Assembly (NCBI GenBank): GCA_946542235.1
Contig: CAMNKK010000002.1
Location: 20,301-84,300 of the forward strand
Length of the DNA stretch: 64,000 bases
Reading direction: 5' to 3'
From: an uncultured Clostridia bacterium
GTDB taxonomy: Bacteria; Bacillota; Clostridia; Christensenellales; Aristaeellaceae
Position numbers and translations under genes: made by a program. Position 1 is the stretch's first letter. Each line of letters begins with the position of its first letter. This document shows positions 40,622 through 49,920 of the stretch, one piece after another. Below the pieces are notes generated by a model. That model made no database searches, was not told where the DNA came from, and saw nothing but the letters and a program-made list of their open reading frames with translations.

Positions 40622-41353
40622 ATGGATACACCCAGAAGAAGGAGCCTGAATCGGGAAGAACAGCCGGAGACGGCAGAAGCGGCTGAAAGCAGGGAAAATG
40701 CGGAAGCCAAAACCCCTGCAGCAGACATGAACAGCGCAGAAAACTGCATCCAGGCTGTGGAGGCCATGAAGCGTGAGCTGAGCTCTGCGAAGAAATCCCT
40801 GATGAACTCGGAAAACTGCGTGGTAAACCGCGGCGTACTGCAGGCACAGCTGGACTATCTGGAACGGAATCTGCCCGATACCGTGCGCCGGGCGGCCGAA
40901 ATCGTGAAAAATGACCAGACGATCCGCCGGGAAACGGAAGAGAAGAAGAACCAGATTCTGAGCGAGGCGCAGGCTGCGGCGCAGAAGGGGCTTCGGGATG
41001 CGGAAAACCAGGCCAGGGGCATGATGGAGCAGGCCAACCAGCAGGCGCACGCCATGCTGGAGCAGGCGAATCAGGAAGCCGCGTCCTGCGTGGAGGCGGC
41101 ACGGGCGGAAGCTGCCAGGATGCTCGAGGATGCGGAAAAAAAGGCCAGGCAGCTGATCGAAGAGGAGAACATCGTGCGCAGGGCCCGGGTGGAAAGCGAT
41201 GAAATCCGGGAAAAGGCACAGCAGGAGACCGCTCAGCTTCGGAAGAACGCGCTGGATTTTGTAGACCGGCAGCTGATGGACGCGGACCGCAGCATCAGCG
41301 AGATGCTTAATGCGATCCGGCTGGAAAGGAACGAGGTCCGGAACCGCAGATAA
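40622..41353 (+). CDS. Long coiled-coil protein of unknown function
   Basis: A 243-residue protein, hydrophilic throughout. After an acidic N-terminus (about 40 residues), it is nearly continuous alpha-helix with heptad character and many Ala, Glu and Gln (AQAAAQKGLRDAENQA, MMEQANQQAHAMLEQANQEA), resembling the b-subunit stalk of ATP synthase or DivIVA-like proteins without their other domains. There is no membrane segment. ATG 40622 has GGAGG about 10 nt upstream; an ATG at 40568 overlapping the coaD stop would add 18 residues. The function is not known; a scaffolding role would be inference. Confidence 0.7.
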   Translation: MDTPRRRSLNREEQPETAEAAESRENAEAKTPAADMNSAENCIQAVEAMKRELSSAKKSLMNSENCVVNRGVLQAQLDYLERNLPDTVRRAAEIVKNDQTIRRETEEKKNQILSEAQAAAQKGLRDAENQARGMMEQANQQAHAMLEQANQEAASCVEAARAEAARMLEDAEKKARQLIEEENIVRRARVESDEIREKAQQETAQLRKNALDFVDRQLMDADRSISEMLNAIRLERNEVRNRR

Positions 41354-41366
41354 AGAATTGCAGAAG

Positions 41367-41396
41367 AAAAAAGCCCCGAAGCTTCGGGGCTTTTTT
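41367..41396. terminator. Bidirectional terminator between the coiled-coil gene and aroF
   Basis: A perfect 30-nt palindrome with A6 on one side and T6 on the other, between convergent genes. Confidence 0.93.
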
Positions 41397-41460
41397 GTCT
41401 GCGCACCGGGGAAGGGGCAGGGGGCTGCTCTGCCGCCGGAGAGAAGAAGGAACCGGGGAC

Positions 41461-42492
41461 TCAGAGCTGATCTGCCAGATCCAGCACCATCCGCTCCGTT
41501 TTTTCCCAGCCCAGGCAGGGATCCGTGATGCTCTTTCCGTAAACGCCCTCTTCCGGCTTCTGGCACCCATCCTCCAGATAGCTTTCAATCATCAGACCTT
41601 TGACGATGGATCGGATATCCTGATTCACCCGCATGGAATGGAGTATTTCCTGGGCGATCCGGGGCTGCTGCTCGAACTGCTTGCCTGAATTGGCATGGTT
41701 GCAGTCCACGATGACGGCCGGATTTTTCAGCCCGCTGCCCTCATACAGATCATACAGGAAACGAAGATCCTCATAATGGTAGTTCGGAACGCTCTGGCCG
41801 TGCTTGTTGCTGTATCCCCGAAGAATGGCGTGAGCCATGGTGTTGCCGGTGCTCTGGACCTCCCAGCCGGAATAGACGAAGGTGTGGCTGTGCTGGGCAG
41901 CCCGGATGGAATTCATCATGACCTTCAGGTCGCCGCCGGTGGGGTTTTTCATGCCCACCGGAATGTCCAGCCCGGAGGCGGTCAGCCGATGAAGCTGGTT
42001 CTCCACACTGCGGGCTCCGACTGCGACATAGGAAAGACAGTCCGCCAGATAACGGTGATTTTCCGGATAGAGCATTTCATCCGCGCAGGAAAAGCCTGTC
42101 TGCTCCAACGCGTCGATATGAAGCTTGCGGATGGACAGAAGGCCCCGCAGCAGATCCGGAGAGTGAGTTGGATCCGGCTGATGGAGCATGCCCTTGTATC
42201 CGTCCCCGGTGGTGCGGGGCTTGTTGGTATAGATCCGGGGAACCATGACAATCCGGTCCTGCACCTTTTCCTGCAGCAGACGCAGCCGGCCGATGTATTC
42301 CAGCACCGCATCCTCCCGGTCGGCAGAGCAGGGGCCGATGATCAGCAGCAGCTTCCGGCTGTCCCCGCGGAATACGGACTGCACGGCTTCATCATTTTCC
42401 TTCTTCCGCTGACGCATGGCCTCTGAGAGCGGATACATTTCCTGAATGACGTTTGCCGTCGGCATTTCCCGTTTGAAGATCATGTTCATCAT
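41461..42492 (-). CDS. 3-deoxy-7-phosphoheptulonate (DAHP) synthase, AroF/G/H type
   Basis: A class I DAHP synthase (343 residues) catalysing the first step of the shikimate pathway from PEP and erythrose 4-phosphate. Seen: LLIIGPCSADREDAVLEYI, VPRIYTNKPRTTGDGYKG (the PRT/KPRTT loop binding substrate), EMLYP, VGARSVENQLHR, GMKNPTGGD and DCNHANSGK. There is no extra regulatory domain, which is typical for this type. AGGAGGAA lies about 8 nt upstream. It is 79 nt downstream of pheA in the same operon. Confidence 0.94.
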   Translation of the reverse strand: MMNMIFKREMPTANVIQEMYPLSEAMRQRKKENDEAVQSVFRGDSRKLLLIIGPCSADREDAVLEYIGRLRLLQEKVQDRIVMVPRIYTNKPRTTGDGYKGMLHQPDPTHSPDLLRGLLSIRKLHIDALEQTGFSCADEMLYPENHRYLADCLSYVAVGARSVENQLHRLTASGLDIPVGMKNPTGGDLKVMMNSIRAAQHSHTFVYSGWEVQSTGNTMAHAILRGYSNKHGQSVPNYHYEDLRFLYDLYEGSGLKNPAVIVDCNHANSGKQFEQQPRIAQEILHSMRVNQDIRSIVKGLMIESYLEDGCQKPEEGVYGKSITDPCLGWEKTERMVLDLADQL

Positions 42493-42571
42493 ATCGATTC
42501 CTCCTGTCCTGCATCTCCTCCGGAGAAGGCAGGCCTGTCCGGCCTGCGGTCCGGAGGAGAACTGAAGGGAA

Positions 42572-43660
42572 TTAGTAGATTCCGACCAGCTTCAGCCGGG
42601 CGCAGAGGGCGCCCAGCTCCTGCATCATCATATCCCCGTTCTCATTGGCAATGCTGCCTTCGGCCTCAATATAGAAATAATAGTTCCACTGCAGGTCCTT
42701 CATGGGACGGGAGCGGAGATTCTTCATATTGTATCCGTGAGCGCCGATGATGTTCAGCGTCTGGGCCAGCGCGCCGGCCTTGTTCTGCACCGTGAAGAGC
42801 AGGATGAATCCGGCGCTGTCCCGGAGGCCGGAGCGGGCCGGCCTGTTCTGGCTGCGGCTGAGAACAGCGAAGCGGGTGGTGTTGTTGGCGCTGTCGTTGA
42901 TGCCGCCCTCCAGCAGCGACAGCCCGTACAGGTCTGCCGCTTCCTCAGATGCGATGGCGGCGACGGAGGGATCATTCAGCTCCATCACCTTCCTGGCAGC
43001 CTCGGCGGTGTTGGCACATTCCACGGTCTCCCACCCATGGGACTGAATATAGGCGGCGCACTGGCGCAGCGCCTGGCCGTGGCTCCAGACCGACCTGATT
43101 CCTCCGAGGGAAGCGCCGGGGACGCCAAGGAGCCCGTGGCGTACGGGAAGATCCAGCACCTGATTGATATACAGGCTGCCTGTAAAAAGCAGGTCCATCA
43201 CGGTGCCGACCTCGCCGGCGTAGCTGTTTTCCAGAGGAAGGACAGCGGATTCGCATTCTCCGGATTCCACAGCCCGGTAGGCTTCCTCAAAGGTGCCGTA
43301 TCCCCGGCAGAGCGCTTCCGGAAACAGCTTTCGGGCCGCGATATGGGCATAGGCTCCTTCCACTCCGCAGAAGGAGATTCTGCGGCCCTGAATCAGGGTT
43401 TCCTGATACCGGCAGGAAACCTCCATCAGCCGCTGCATAAATTCAACGTACCGGCCTTCTATGTCCGGATCCTGAATCAGCTTTCTGCAGCGGGAGACCA
43501 GAGCTTCCTCCCTGGCCGGATCCCGGATGGGAAGGCCCCTGTCCCGCTTGTACTCCGCAACCTGCTCCACCGCGTGCATCCGGCATTCAAACAGGCGGGC
43601 CATTTCCTCATCAATCCGGGTAATCTCCGCCCGGGCATCTTCCAGTTTATTCATTTCCAT
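42572..43660 (-). CDS. pheA: Bifunctional chorismate mutase / prephenate dehydratase (P-protein)
   Basis: A P-protein of 362 residues making phenylpyruvate from chorismate. The chorismate mutase domain (about 1-88) has ARAEITRIDEEMARLFECRM. The prephenate dehydratase domain (about 93-270) has FCGVEGAYAHIAA, LPLENSYAGEV, and the catalytic Thr-Arg-Phe in NNTTRFAVL. The C-terminal ACT domain (about 282-358) has KAGALAQTLNIIGAHGYNM and normally binds phenylalanine for feedback control; the LESRP-like motif is LRSRP. GGAGG precedes the ATG. It is first of the pheA-aroF operon. Phenylpyruvate links it to the iorAB genes nearby. Confidence 0.95.
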   Translation of the reverse strand: MEMNKLEDARAEITRIDEEMARLFECRMHAVEQVAEYKRDRGLPIRDPAREEALVSRCRKLIQDPDIEGRYVEFMQRLMEVSCRYQETLIQGRRISFCGVEGAYAHIAARKLFPEALCRGYGTFEEAYRAVESGECESAVLPLENSYAGEVGTVMDLLFTGSLYINQVLDLPVRHGLLGVPGASLGGIRSVWSHGQALRQCAAYIQSHGWETVECANTAEAARKVMELNDPSVAAIASEEAADLYGLSLLEGGINDSANNTTRFAVLSRSQNRPARSGLRDSAGFILLFTVQNKAGALAQTLNIIGAHGYNMKNLRSRPMKDLQWNYYFYIEAEGSIANENGDMMMQELGALCARLKLVGIY

Positions 43661-43690
43661 TCCGTCCTCCTGCCTGTTTCCGCCTTCACC

Positions 43691-43748
43691 GGATCTTTTT
43701 CCGAAAAAGATTCCTTCCAGTAATAATCCGATTCAGAGCGGCTGTCAA
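43691..43748 (-). promoter_or_regulatory. Promoter and leader hairpin of pheA-aroF
   Basis: On the minus strand TTGACA (43743-43748), 17-nt spacer, TATTAC (43720-43725). Just downstream of the start region is a hairpin of about 11 bp with one mismatch (43691-43714, GGATCTTTTTC with its complement). There is no T-box or leader peptide rich in Phe visible in the short leader. Confidence 0.6.
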
Positions 43749-43903
43749 GACGGAAAACGCAAAGAAAACAGAAAGTTGGATCCAAAAAACAATAATAAAC
43801 CCCGGGCAAGGCAGGATTTATCAGGAAAATGCGAGAATTAGAGAGTGGAGTAGATTGTTTCCGGATGGAAACACAGAAACACAAGTAAGGAGGATTTGGT
43901 GTC

Positions 43904-45445
43904 ATGAAGAAATTTCTTTCTCTGATGCTGGCCGTACTGATGCTGGCCCTGCCGGTGTTCAGCGGAGCTGAAACCGCGGTGGAGACGGTGACGGCCCTGG
44001 CGTCTGCGGACTTTGCAGCCGGCTATCTGGCAAAAGGCGACCGGCTGGTGACGAATATCACCATTGAACCCGGAATTGTGCTGCTTTCCGGCGTGCCGGA
44101 GCAGCTTCAGTCCGCGATCCAGGATCTGCTGAAGGCGCTGGCTTTTGAAGTCACGGGCCAGAAGACGGACGGCATGGCTCAGGGCGGCTTCCGCCTGCTG
44201 CTGAACGGCGAAAATGCGCTGGATATCCTTGTGGCACTGGGTGAAAAAGGCGTCTATGCCGCTTCCACCCTGCTGGGGGATAAAATCGTACAGGTCACGC
44301 CGGATCAGCTCAAGTCGCTGGCCGACCAGCTGTCGGAGCAGCTCGTTGCCAGCGGAAAAGTTTCCAGGGAGCAGATGGACTCCATCAAGAATGCCCTGGC
44401 GAAATTCAAGGATGATCCGAACGGCGCGCTTGCTTCCATGATCGGTCAGCCGGATTTCGGTCCCCTGATGGAGGCGCTGAGCGGACTGGTGAGCGGAACC
44501 AACCTGATGCCGCAGGAAGTTACGGAGCTTCCGGAGGGCGTCACGATTGACGCGAAATATGTCATGAACGTGGTGCTGTCCAAGGAGGCGCTGACCAAGG
44601 TGACCGATGCCCTGGCAAAGCTGCTCTGGTCCATGCCCGTGGTGCAGCAGATCGCGCAGAACGTGAAGACCGGAGACGGCGAGCCGCTGACCGAAGGGAA
44701 GCTGGTATCCAAGCTGAACGCCATTCCCGGCGCGCTGAGCAAGGATCTTCAGATTGATGTGTATATGACGGAGGACGGACAGACCATCCAGGCCGTGTCC
44801 GGCTTTGAAATCACGGCCAACGGTTCCACCGTGCCGATCAACTTCAGCGTGACGGCTGAGACTGCGGCGGACGGCACCCATGTGCTCTGGACTGCCGGCG
44901 CCCAGAAGGGTGACGAAGCCATGCTGATGACCGGAGACATGAAGATCGCCGTCAGCGAAAACGGCGGTACCATGACCTATGATGTGACGGCGAGCATGAC
45001 CAGGAACGGGGAAACCTTTACGCCCATGGAGGAGAATGTCCATGCGGCCTGGACGGCGGAGGAGAAGAGCCGTGCCATGACCATGGAAATTGCCGTGCAT
45101 GCGAAGAACGACGCGGCGGCGGATCCGATCAACATGATCTTTACGATCGCGAGCCAGGATCAGGATCTGGGCGACCATGCGGAGGGAACCCTGACGATCA
45201 ACGCAGCCATGGAGAACATCGGGGATATCGTCACGCTGACCATCGGGAAGAAGACGGATATGGCGGAGGCCTATATTGTGACGGAGGACGCCGTACAGCC
45301 CCTGGCGATGAATTCCGAAGAGATGAACGCCTTTACCCAGGAAGTTTCCGCTACGGCCCAGCAGGCGCTGATCGGTCTGATCAACAAGCTGCCCGAGAGC
45401 GTGCGGAACCTTGTCATGCAGCTGATGGGCGGCGGACAGCAGTAA
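43904..45445 (+). CDS. Exported protein of unknown function
   Basis: A 513-residue protein with a signal peptide (KKFLSLMLAVLMLALPVFSG, cleavage near SGA-ET) and no further membrane segment. The mature part is rich in Ala, Asp, Thr and Met. It has a helical region around 70-190 (LQSAIQDLLKALAFEV, LADQLSEQL), then many beta-strand-like segments (ITANGSTVPINFSVTAET). I recognise no family; a secreted or wall-associated beta-sandwich protein is only a guess from composition. AAGGAGGA precedes the ATG. I see no convincing promoter, though a GTTTCC/GGAAAC hairpin lies at 43857-43872. It ends at a terminator. Confidence 0.7.
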   Translation: MKKFLSLMLAVLMLALPVFSGAETAVETVTALASADFAAGYLAKGDRLVTNITIEPGIVLLSGVPEQLQSAIQDLLKALAFEVTGQKTDGMAQGGFRLLLNGENALDILVALGEKGVYAASTLLGDKIVQVTPDQLKSLADQLSEQLVASGKVSREQMDSIKNALAKFKDDPNGALASMIGQPDFGPLMEALSGLVSGTNLMPQEVTELPEGVTIDAKYVMNVVLSKEALTKVTDALAKLLWSMPVVQQIAQNVKTGDGEPLTEGKLVSKLNAIPGALSKDLQIDVYMTEDGQTIQAVSGFEITANGSTVPINFSVTAETAADGTHVLWTAGAQKGDEAMLMTGDMKIAVSENGGTMTYDVTASMTRNGETFTPMEENVHAAWTAEEKSRAMTMEIAVHAKNDAAADPINMIFTIASQDQDLGDHAEGTLTINAAMENIGDIVTLTIGKKTDMAEAYIVTEDAVQPLAMNSEEMNAFTQEVSATAQQALIGLINKLPESVRNLVMQLMGGGQQ

Positions 45446-45478
45446 AAACAAACCAGCAGATTACCCGGGGCGGTAACC

Positions 45479-45516
45479 AAAAGGCTCAGCCGGAGATTCC
45501 GGCTGAGCCTTGTTAT
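45479..45516. terminator. Terminator between the exported-protein gene and the convergent acyl-CoA synthetase
   Basis: A perfect 14-bp stem AAGGCTCAGCCGGA/TCCGGCTGAGCCTT with a GAT loop, followed by TGTTATTT. Confidence 0.8.
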
Positions 45517-45538
45517 TTCAAGCAAACGGGGAAGAGAA

Positions 45539-47173
45539 TCAGGAACGGTTCTGGCTGTCTACCAGTCCTTCGCCGCCGTACATTTTGCGGAGCTTCGGCT
45601 TCTCAATCTTGCCGGTGGCGTTCCGGGGAACAGGAGCAAGGATGATTTTGCGCGGCCGCTTGTACCGGGGCATTCCCTGGCAGAACTCCTGAATGTCCTC
45701 CACGGTGCAGTCCACTCCGGGCACCAGCTCCACGATCGCGGCCGCAATTTCACCCAGCCTGGGATCCGGGAGACCGATGACCGCGACATCCTTGATGGGC
45801 TTGAAGCCGGCCATGAAGTTTTCGATCTCCACCGGGTAGAGGTTTTCCCCGCCGGAGATCACCACGTCCTTTTTCCGGTCCACCAGGTAGATAAAGCCCT
45901 CTTCGTCCATGCGGGCCATATCCCCTGTCAGAAGCCAGCCATCCTTCAGCGTTTCGGCCGTGGCCTGAGGATTGTTGTAATAGCAGACCATCACGCCGGG
46001 CCCCTTCAGCGCCAGTTCTCCCACCTCACCCTGAGGCACTTCCTTCATTTGGGAATCGACAATCTTCACTTGCCAGCCATAGCCCGGAACCCCGATGGCG
46101 CCGACCTTCCGGACATTTTCCACCCCGAGGTGCACCGCGCCGGGACCGATGGATTCACTCAGCCCATAATTTGTATCGTACTGATGGGATGGGAAATATT
46201 TCAGCCAGCGGCGGATCAGGCTCTGGGGTACCGGCTGGGCGCCGATGTGCATCAGGCGCCACTGATCCAGGTGATAGTCTTCCAGATGCAGTTCTCCGCT
46301 GTCCAGTGCGGTCAGGATATCCTGAGCCCAGGGTACCAGAAGCCAGACGATGGTGCAGTGCTCGTTGCTGACGGCCTGCAGGATGGTTTCCGGCCGCGTC
46401 CCTTTCAGGATGACGGCCTTGCTGCCGGAGATCAGGCTGCCGAACCAGTGCATCTTGGCGCCGGTGTGATACAGCGGAGGAATGCAGAGAAAACAGTCCT
46501 CCCTGGTCTGGCCGTGGTGCGCCTGCTCCACCCGGCAGGAGTGGATCAGGCTGCGGTGCTTGTGCAGGATTGCCTTCGGAAAGCCGGTGGTTCCGGAAGA
46601 AAAATAGATGGCCGCATCATCCTCCTCCGTCAGCGTGCATTCCGGGAAGAGGGAGCTGCTTTCATTGATCAGCTCGTTCAGGTCATCGGCAAAGGAGGGA
46701 CAGCCCGGGCCCAGATAGACCAGATCCACCTGGGGGATCTGATCGGCAATTTCCTCCACCCGGCCGATAAATTCGGGGCCGAAGATCATCATATTGCTGT
46801 CGGAGAGATTCAGGCAATACTGGATTTCATTGGCGGCATAGCGGAAATTCATAGGCACGGCGAGGGCGCCGGTTTTCAGGATACCGAAATAGATCGGAAG
46901 CCAGTCAATGCAGTTCATCAGAAGGATGGCGACCTTGCTGCCCTTGCCCAGGCCATGGCTTTTCAGCATATTGGCCACCCGGTTGGCCTTCTCATTGAAA
47001 ACGGCCCAGGTGATTTCCCTCCGGTAATGACGGGAACGGACGCTGGGCTCCACCAGCTCAAAATCGTGCCAGGTGACCCGGCGGGTCTCCGGCTGATCCG
47101 GATTAATCTCAATCAACGCGGAATCGTTCGGCCATTCCCGGGCATTCCGCTCCAGCAGATGTACGATGGTCAT
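45539..47173 (-). CDS. AMP-forming acyl-CoA synthetase (fatty or aryl acid:CoA ligase)
   Basis: An adenylate-forming enzyme of 544 residues that activates a carboxylic acid with ATP and joins it to CoA. The phosphate loop is YFSSGTTGFPKA, the core motif is TNYGLSESIG, the hinge region is DMARMDEEGFIYLVDRKKD, and the catalytic lysine lies in ATGKIEKPKL near the C-terminus. There are no extra domains. GGAGGAAAG precedes the ATG. It is transcribed divergently from the iorA-iorB-paaK operon, so an aryl or branched acid made from amino acids is a possible substrate, but long-chain fatty acid cannot be excluded. Confidence 0.88.
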   Translation of the reverse strand: MTIVHLLERNAREWPNDSALIEINPDQPETRRVTWHDFELVEPSVRSRHYRREITWAVFNEKANRVANMLKSHGLGKGSKVAILLMNCIDWLPIYFGILKTGALAVPMNFRYAANEIQYCLNLSDSNMMIFGPEFIGRVEEIADQIPQVDLVYLGPGCPSFADDLNELINESSSLFPECTLTEEDDAAIYFSSGTTGFPKAILHKHRSLIHSCRVEQAHHGQTREDCFLCIPPLYHTGAKMHWFGSLISGSKAVILKGTRPETILQAVSNEHCTIVWLLVPWAQDILTALDSGELHLEDYHLDQWRLMHIGAQPVPQSLIRRWLKYFPSHQYDTNYGLSESIGPGAVHLGVENVRKVGAIGVPGYGWQVKIVDSQMKEVPQGEVGELALKGPGVMVCYYNNPQATAETLKDGWLLTGDMARMDEEGFIYLVDRKKDVVISGGENLYPVEIENFMAGFKPIKDVAVIGLPDPRLGEIAAAIVELVPGVDCTVEDIQEFCQGMPRYKRPRKIILAPVPRNATGKIEKPKLRKMYGGEGLVDSQNRS

Positions 47174-47212
47174 GAAGCTTTCCTCCGATTTATCATATTC
47201 AGATCAGGAGAA

Positions 47213-47241
47213 ATGATACTCTCTTTGACTGTGAATAGCAA
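47213..47241 (-). promoter_or_regulatory. Promoter of the acyl-CoA synthetase gene
   Basis: On the minus strand TTGCTA (47236-47241), 17-nt spacer, TATCAT (47213-47218), 39 nt before the ATG. Confidence 0.6.
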
Positions 47242-47438
47242 TAAAAGTGCTGCAAAAGAACAAAAAGCCCCGGCGGGGAAATGAAACCCACGGGTCTTTT
47301 TCTGTTCTTCCGTTGAAGAAAGCGGATGCGGTATGTATAATGAAAAAGGGTATGCCTGCCATTTTCCGGCGGGCCCGGACGGCTTTTTACCCTCTCCGGC
47401 GGAGAGAAATGCTGCGGCACCCATCGGATAGAAAAGTC

Positions 47439-47467
47439 GTGACATCCACGGAAGAAACAGTTATAAT
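47439..47467 (+). promoter_or_regulatory. Promoter of iorA-iorB-paaK
   Basis: GTGACA (47439-47444), 17-nt spacer, perfect TATAAT (47462-47467), 57 nt before the TTG start. Confidence 0.78.
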
Positions 47468-47524
47468 ACGACAAATCGGAAGAAAACATCCCCGGTGCTC
47501 GGGGGAAGGAAGGAATGACCTCTT

Positions 47525-49282
47525 TTGAAGAAGCTTTTGATCGGAAACGAAGCGGTTGCCTGGGGCCTGTATCACGGAGGGCTGCGGGTGATCAGCTCCT
47601 ATCCCGGAACACCGTCGACGGAGATTACGGAATTTCTGTCCAAACATGACGACATTCACACGGAGTGGGCGCCCAACGAAAAGGTCGCCTGCGAGGCTGC
47701 TTTCGGCGCGAGCCTGGCGGGAGCCAGGTCTGCCTGCGCCATGAAGCATGTGGGGCTGAATGTGGCGGCGGATCCGCTGTTTACCCTGAGCTATACGGGG
47801 GTGACCGGCGGACTGGTGATCTGTGTGGCGGATGACCCGGCCATGCATTCCTCCCAGAATGAGCAGGATTCCCGGCATTACGCCGCCGCGGCCAAAGTAC
47901 CGATGCTGGAGCCGTCGGACAGCGCGGAAGCCTACGCCTTTGCAAAGTCCGCCTTTACCCTGAGCGAAGAATACGATACCCCCGTAATTCTGCGGATGTG
48001 CACCCGGATTGCCCACAGCCAGTGCCTGGTGGAAATCGGGAACCGGGAAGAAGTCCCCCTGAAGGAATATGTCAAGCAGCCCGCCAAGTATATTATGATG
48101 CCTGGATACGCAAAGGTCCGCCATCCGCTGGTGGAGCAGCGGACGGAACGGCTGAGGGCTCTGGCGGAGAATTGCGAATACAACCGGGTGGAAAACCGGG
48201 GAAGCAAAATCGGCATCATTACCAGCGGCTGCAGCTACCTGTATGTAAAGGAAGTATTCGGCGACAGCGTGTCCATCCTGAAGATCGGGATGCCCAATCC
48301 GCTGCCGGAAAAAATGATACGGGATTTCGCTTCCTCCGTGGAGAAGCTGTACGTGATCGAGGAGCTGGATCCGGTCATTGAAAACCATGTGAGAGCCCTC
48401 GGAATCGACTGTACGGGCAAGAGCCTGTTCAGCGCTGTGGGCGAGTTCAGCCAGCAGACAATCCGGGAAGCCTTCCGGAAGGAGGGCGTGAGCTTCGGGG
48501 AGCAGCCGGAGATGCAGGGGAAGGCGCCGCAGGTTCCCGGCCGGCCGCCCATGATGTGCTCCGGATGCCCGCATCGGGGCATGTTCTACACCCTGGCCAA
48601 AAACCATATCACCGTGCTGGGAGACATCGGATGCTATACCCTGGGAGCGGTGGCTCCGCTGAACGCCCTGGACTCCACCCTGTGCATGGGCGCCAGCGTC
48701 AGCGGCATCCACGGGTTTAACCTGGCCCGGGGCGGGGAGACGGAGAAGAAGACCGTCGCCGTGATCGGAGATTCCACCTTCATGCATTCCGGCATGACGG
48801 GGCTGGTAAACATCGCCTACAACGCGACAAACTCCACGGTCATCATTCTGGACAACTCCATTACGGGGATGACCGGACATCAGCAGAATCCGACCACCGG
48901 ATACAATATCAAGGGCGATCCCGCGGCCAAGGTGGATCTGGAAGCGCTGTGCCGCGCCCTGGGAATCCGCCGGGTCCGGGTGGTGGATCCCTACAACCTG
49001 AAGGAATGCGAACAGGCGGTGAAGGAGGAGCTGGCGGCCGAAGAGCCCAGCGTCATTATTTCCCGGCGCCCCTGCGTGCTGCTGAAATATGTAAAGCCCA
49101 AAGCGCCGCTGCGGGTGGATTCCGCGAAGTGCAGAGCCTGCCGCCGCTGTATGGGGCTGGGCTGCCCGGCGATTTCCATGAAGGAAGGGAAGGCGCGCAT
49201 CGATCAGACCCTCTGTGTGGGCTGCGGCGTGTGCGAACAGCTTTGCCCCTTTGAGGCCATCGGGGAGGAAGAACGGAAATGA
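47525..49282 (+). CDS. iorA: Indolepyruvate:ferredoxin oxidoreductase alpha subunit
   Basis: The large subunit (585 residues) of the thiamine-diphosphate enzyme that decarboxylates aryl pyruvates (from Trp, Phe, Tyr) to aryl-acetyl-CoA and reduces ferredoxin. The N-terminal domain has SYPGTPSTEITEFL. The TPP-binding domain has CSGCPHRGMFY, GDIGCYTLG and GDSTFMHSGM. The C-terminus carries two 4Fe-4S ferredoxin motifs (CRACRRCMGLGCP and CVGCGVCEQLCP). The start is TTG with AGGAAGGAA about 8 nt upstream; the family start fits. It overlaps iorB by 4 nt (ATGA). It is an oxygen-sensitive type of enzyme, so the host is anaerobic by inference. Confidence 0.94.
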   Translation: MKKLLIGNEAVAWGLYHGGLRVISSYPGTPSTEITEFLSKHDDIHTEWAPNEKVACEAAFGASLAGARSACAMKHVGLNVAADPLFTLSYTGVTGGLVICVADDPAMHSSQNEQDSRHYAAAAKVPMLEPSDSAEAYAFAKSAFTLSEEYDTPVILRMCTRIAHSQCLVEIGNREEVPLKEYVKQPAKYIMMPGYAKVRHPLVEQRTERLRALAENCEYNRVENRGSKIGIITSGCSYLYVKEVFGDSVSILKIGMPNPLPEKMIRDFASSVEKLYVIEELDPVIENHVRALGIDCTGKSLFSAVGEFSQQTIREAFRKEGVSFGEQPEMQGKAPQVPGRPPMMCSGCPHRGMFYTLAKNHITVLGDIGCYTLGAVAPLNALDSTLCMGASVSGIHGFNLARGGETEKKTVAVIGDSTFMHSGMTGLVNIAYNATNSTVIILDNSITGMTGHQQNPTTGYNIKGDPAAKVDLEALCRALGIRRVRVVDPYNLKECEQAVKEELAAEEPSVIISRRPCVLLKYVKPKAPLRVDSAKCRACRRCMGLGCPAISMKEGKARIDQTLCVGCGVCEQLCPFEAIGEEERK

Positions 49283-49851
49283 AAACGACAAGCATTATGA
49301 TCGTAGGCGTAGGCGGCCAGGGAAGCCTGCTGGCCAGCAAGCTGCTGGGAAATCTGCTGACGGAGGAAGGCTATGACGTCAAGGTCAGCGAGGTGCACGG
49401 CATGAGCCAGCGGGGCGGCAGCGTGGTGACCTATGTCCGGTACGGGCAGAAGGTGTATTCCCCGATCGTGACGGAGGGGGAGTGCGACTTCATTATCAGC
49501 TTTGAGAAGCTGGAAGGAGCCAGATATGCCAGCTGCCTGCGCAAGGGCGGAAAGATCATTGTGAATACCCAGCAGATTGATCCCATGCCCGTGATCACCG
49601 GCGCGGCGGAATATCCGGAGAATGTGCTGGAGGAACTGAAGACCCAGGGCTTTGATGTGGATGACTTTGACGCGCTGACTCCGGCGCTGGAGGCCGGGAG
49701 CGCGAAAGCCGTGAACATCGTGCTGATGGGACATTTTGCAAGGCATTCCGGCATTCCGAAGGAGCACTGGATCCAGGCGCTGGAAAAGACGGTGCCTGCC
49801 AGGTTCCTGGAGATGAACCGGAAGGCGTTTGAACTGGGCTATACCGCCTGA
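49279..49851 (+). CDS. iorB: Indolepyruvate:ferredoxin oxidoreductase beta subunit
   Basis: The small (gamma-type) subunit, 190 residues, with the N-terminal IMIVGVGGQGSLLASKLLG and the conserved EVHGMSQRGGSVVTYVR, which builds the active site together with IorA. Its start codon overlaps the iorA stop (ATGA), giving translational coupling and a 1:1 complex. Confidence 0.94.
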   Translation: MKTTSIMIVGVGGQGSLLASKLLGNLLTEEGYDVKVSEVHGMSQRGGSVVTYVRYGQKVYSPIVTEGECDFIISFEKLEGARYASCLRKGGKIIVNTQQIDPMPVITGAAEYPENVLEELKTQGFDVDDFDALTPALEAGSAKAVNIVLMGHFARHSGIPKEHWIQALEKTVPARFLEMNRKAFELGYTA

Positions 49852-49920
49852 AGGGCGTAAACCTGCGGACAGCCGGCGGAAAAAGACAGGCTGAATAAAG
49901 AAGAGAAGAGGTGGAGTCCG

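Larger units (their letters stand above)
47174..47524. other. Divergent promoter region between acyl-CoA synthetase and iorA
   Basis: 351 nt. It contains the leftward promoter (47213-47241), the rightward promoter (47439-47467), an imperfect A/T-flanked hairpin at about 47263-47300 (AAAAAG...CTTTTT with CCCG/CGGG) and the iorA ribosome binding site. I see no operator I can name. Confidence 0.6.
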
